A DNA stretch of 64,000 nucleotides, from the NCBI RefSeq assembly GCF_964656455.1, contig NC_135718.1:48360014-48424013 (forward strand), read 5' to 3'. A model generated the notes under the pieces. The model worked only from the letters and a program-made list of their open reading frames with translations, was not told the DNA's origin and ran no database searches. How positions within the stretch are numbered: position 1 is the first letter of the stretch; every line of letters starts with the position of its first letter. The stretch comes from Halichoerus grypus (lineage: Eukaryota; Chordata; Mammalia; Carnivora; Phocidae). Positions 63,613 through 64,000 of the stretch are shown here, in pieces. A program made the position numbers and the translations under genes.

Positions 63613-64000
63613 TCATTTGCCTATTTTTGAATCAGGGTTTTTTTTTTTTTTTTTAAGAGTTGTCTGTATATTCTGATATTAATCCTTTGTCATATATATG
63701 ACTTGCAAATACTTTCTCCCATTCTGTGGGCTGCCTTTTCATTCTGTTGGTAGTGCCTTTCAATGTACAAAATTCTGAAGTTTTCATAAAGCCTATTATG
63801 TCTTTTTCTCTCTTGTTGCCCATGACTTTGGTGTCATATCTAAGAAATCATTGCCAAATTCAATGTCATGAAGCCCTATATTTTATTATAAGTTTTATAA
63901 TTTTGGCTTTGATCTTTAGGACGTGGATTAATTTTGAGTTAATTTTTGTATATGGTTTTAGATAAAGGTCCAAATCCGCTCTTTTGCATGTGGATATCCA

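Larger units (their letters stand above)
26380..64000 (+). other. DLG5: DLG5 intron 1 (continues past the window)
   Basis: At least 37.6 kb follow the donor without any sequence I recognise as DLG5 exon 2 (the serine-rich stretch preceding the coiled coil). The intron holds 23 SINEs, L1 and MLT1 pieces, MIR/L2 relics and a CpG-rich patch near 47 kb. Assignment as intron follows from exon 1 and its donor and assumes collinearity with other mammals. Confidence 0.85.
62162..64000 (-). mobile_element. L1 (old), reverse, 3' UTR into ORF2, continues past the window
   Basis: From left: TAAATACATATAACAGTACT, CATCTTGCAAAAATGAAACT, AATGGAATCACACAGTATTT (3' UTR), then CTTATCCATTCATCTGGCAG, CTTTCAGTTTTTTTGGGTAT, ATTTGCATTCCTTTAAGGAT and, after the SINE nest, GTATATTCTGATATTAATCC and TTAATTTTTGTATATGGTTT, which follow L1 ORF2 backward from its end. 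The reading frame is broken by two SINE insertions and decay; no intact protein. It is the longest L1 in the window and its 5' limit lies outside it. Confidence 0.85.

Overview
This is a window of carnivoran mammalian nuclear DNA. The organism call rests on about 43 copies of the carnivore-specific tRNA-Lys-derived SINE (SINEC/Can-SINE). In one orientation these start GGGCGCCTGGGTGGCTCAG; in the other they read poly-T, AAGATTTTATTTATTT, and end GAGCCACCCAGGCGCC. The long CT-rich form (ending near CTGTGTCTCTCTCTGTC) suggests an arctoid caniform such as a bear, pinniped or mustelid. The exact species cannot be read from here. Several copies have perfect 14-18 bp target-site duplications (TSDs) and look young. 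The old mammalian layer is MIR, L2, ancient L1M and MLT1 (MaLR) LTR copies.

The only protein-coding sequence I can support is one exon: the first coding exon of DLG5 on the + strand (26076-26379). It lies in a CpG island (about 25.1-26.6 kb), has a near-perfect Kozak start, encodes 101 codons plus one base, and ends at a consensus GTGAGT donor. Everything after it, at least 37.6 kb to the window edge, is read as DLG5 intron 1. No second DLG5 exon was found. The first 25 kb is 5' intergenic/promoter-flanking DNA.

Layout: 0-14.5 kb is a dense repeat zone made of L1M fragments, including about 4 kb of ancient L1 5' region carrying seven SINEs. 14.5-25 kb is mostly single-copy, with old L2/MIR/MLT1 pieces and few SINEs. 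25.1-26.6 kb is the DLG5 CpG-island promoter, with a CGG repeat, three tiny upstream ORFs, GC boxes and exon 1. 26.4-42.7 kb is intron with scattered SINEs, two tandem antisense L1 tails and several microsatellites. 42.7-56 kb is GC-richer, SINE-poor intron with a second, smaller CpG-rich patch at about 47.0-47.7 kb that may be an internal regulatory element. 56-64 kb is again repeat-dense and ends in a minus-strand L1 running off the window.

No novel protein system was found. The most unusual structures are two SINEs whose A-tails are split by unique hairpin-bearing segments inside a single TSD pair, a double SINE insertion at one target site, a layered L1/SINE composite at 57.4-58.2 kb, and a CGG repeat read as poly-glycine in an upstream ORF. 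All repeat family names come from remembered consensus features, not from a database search.
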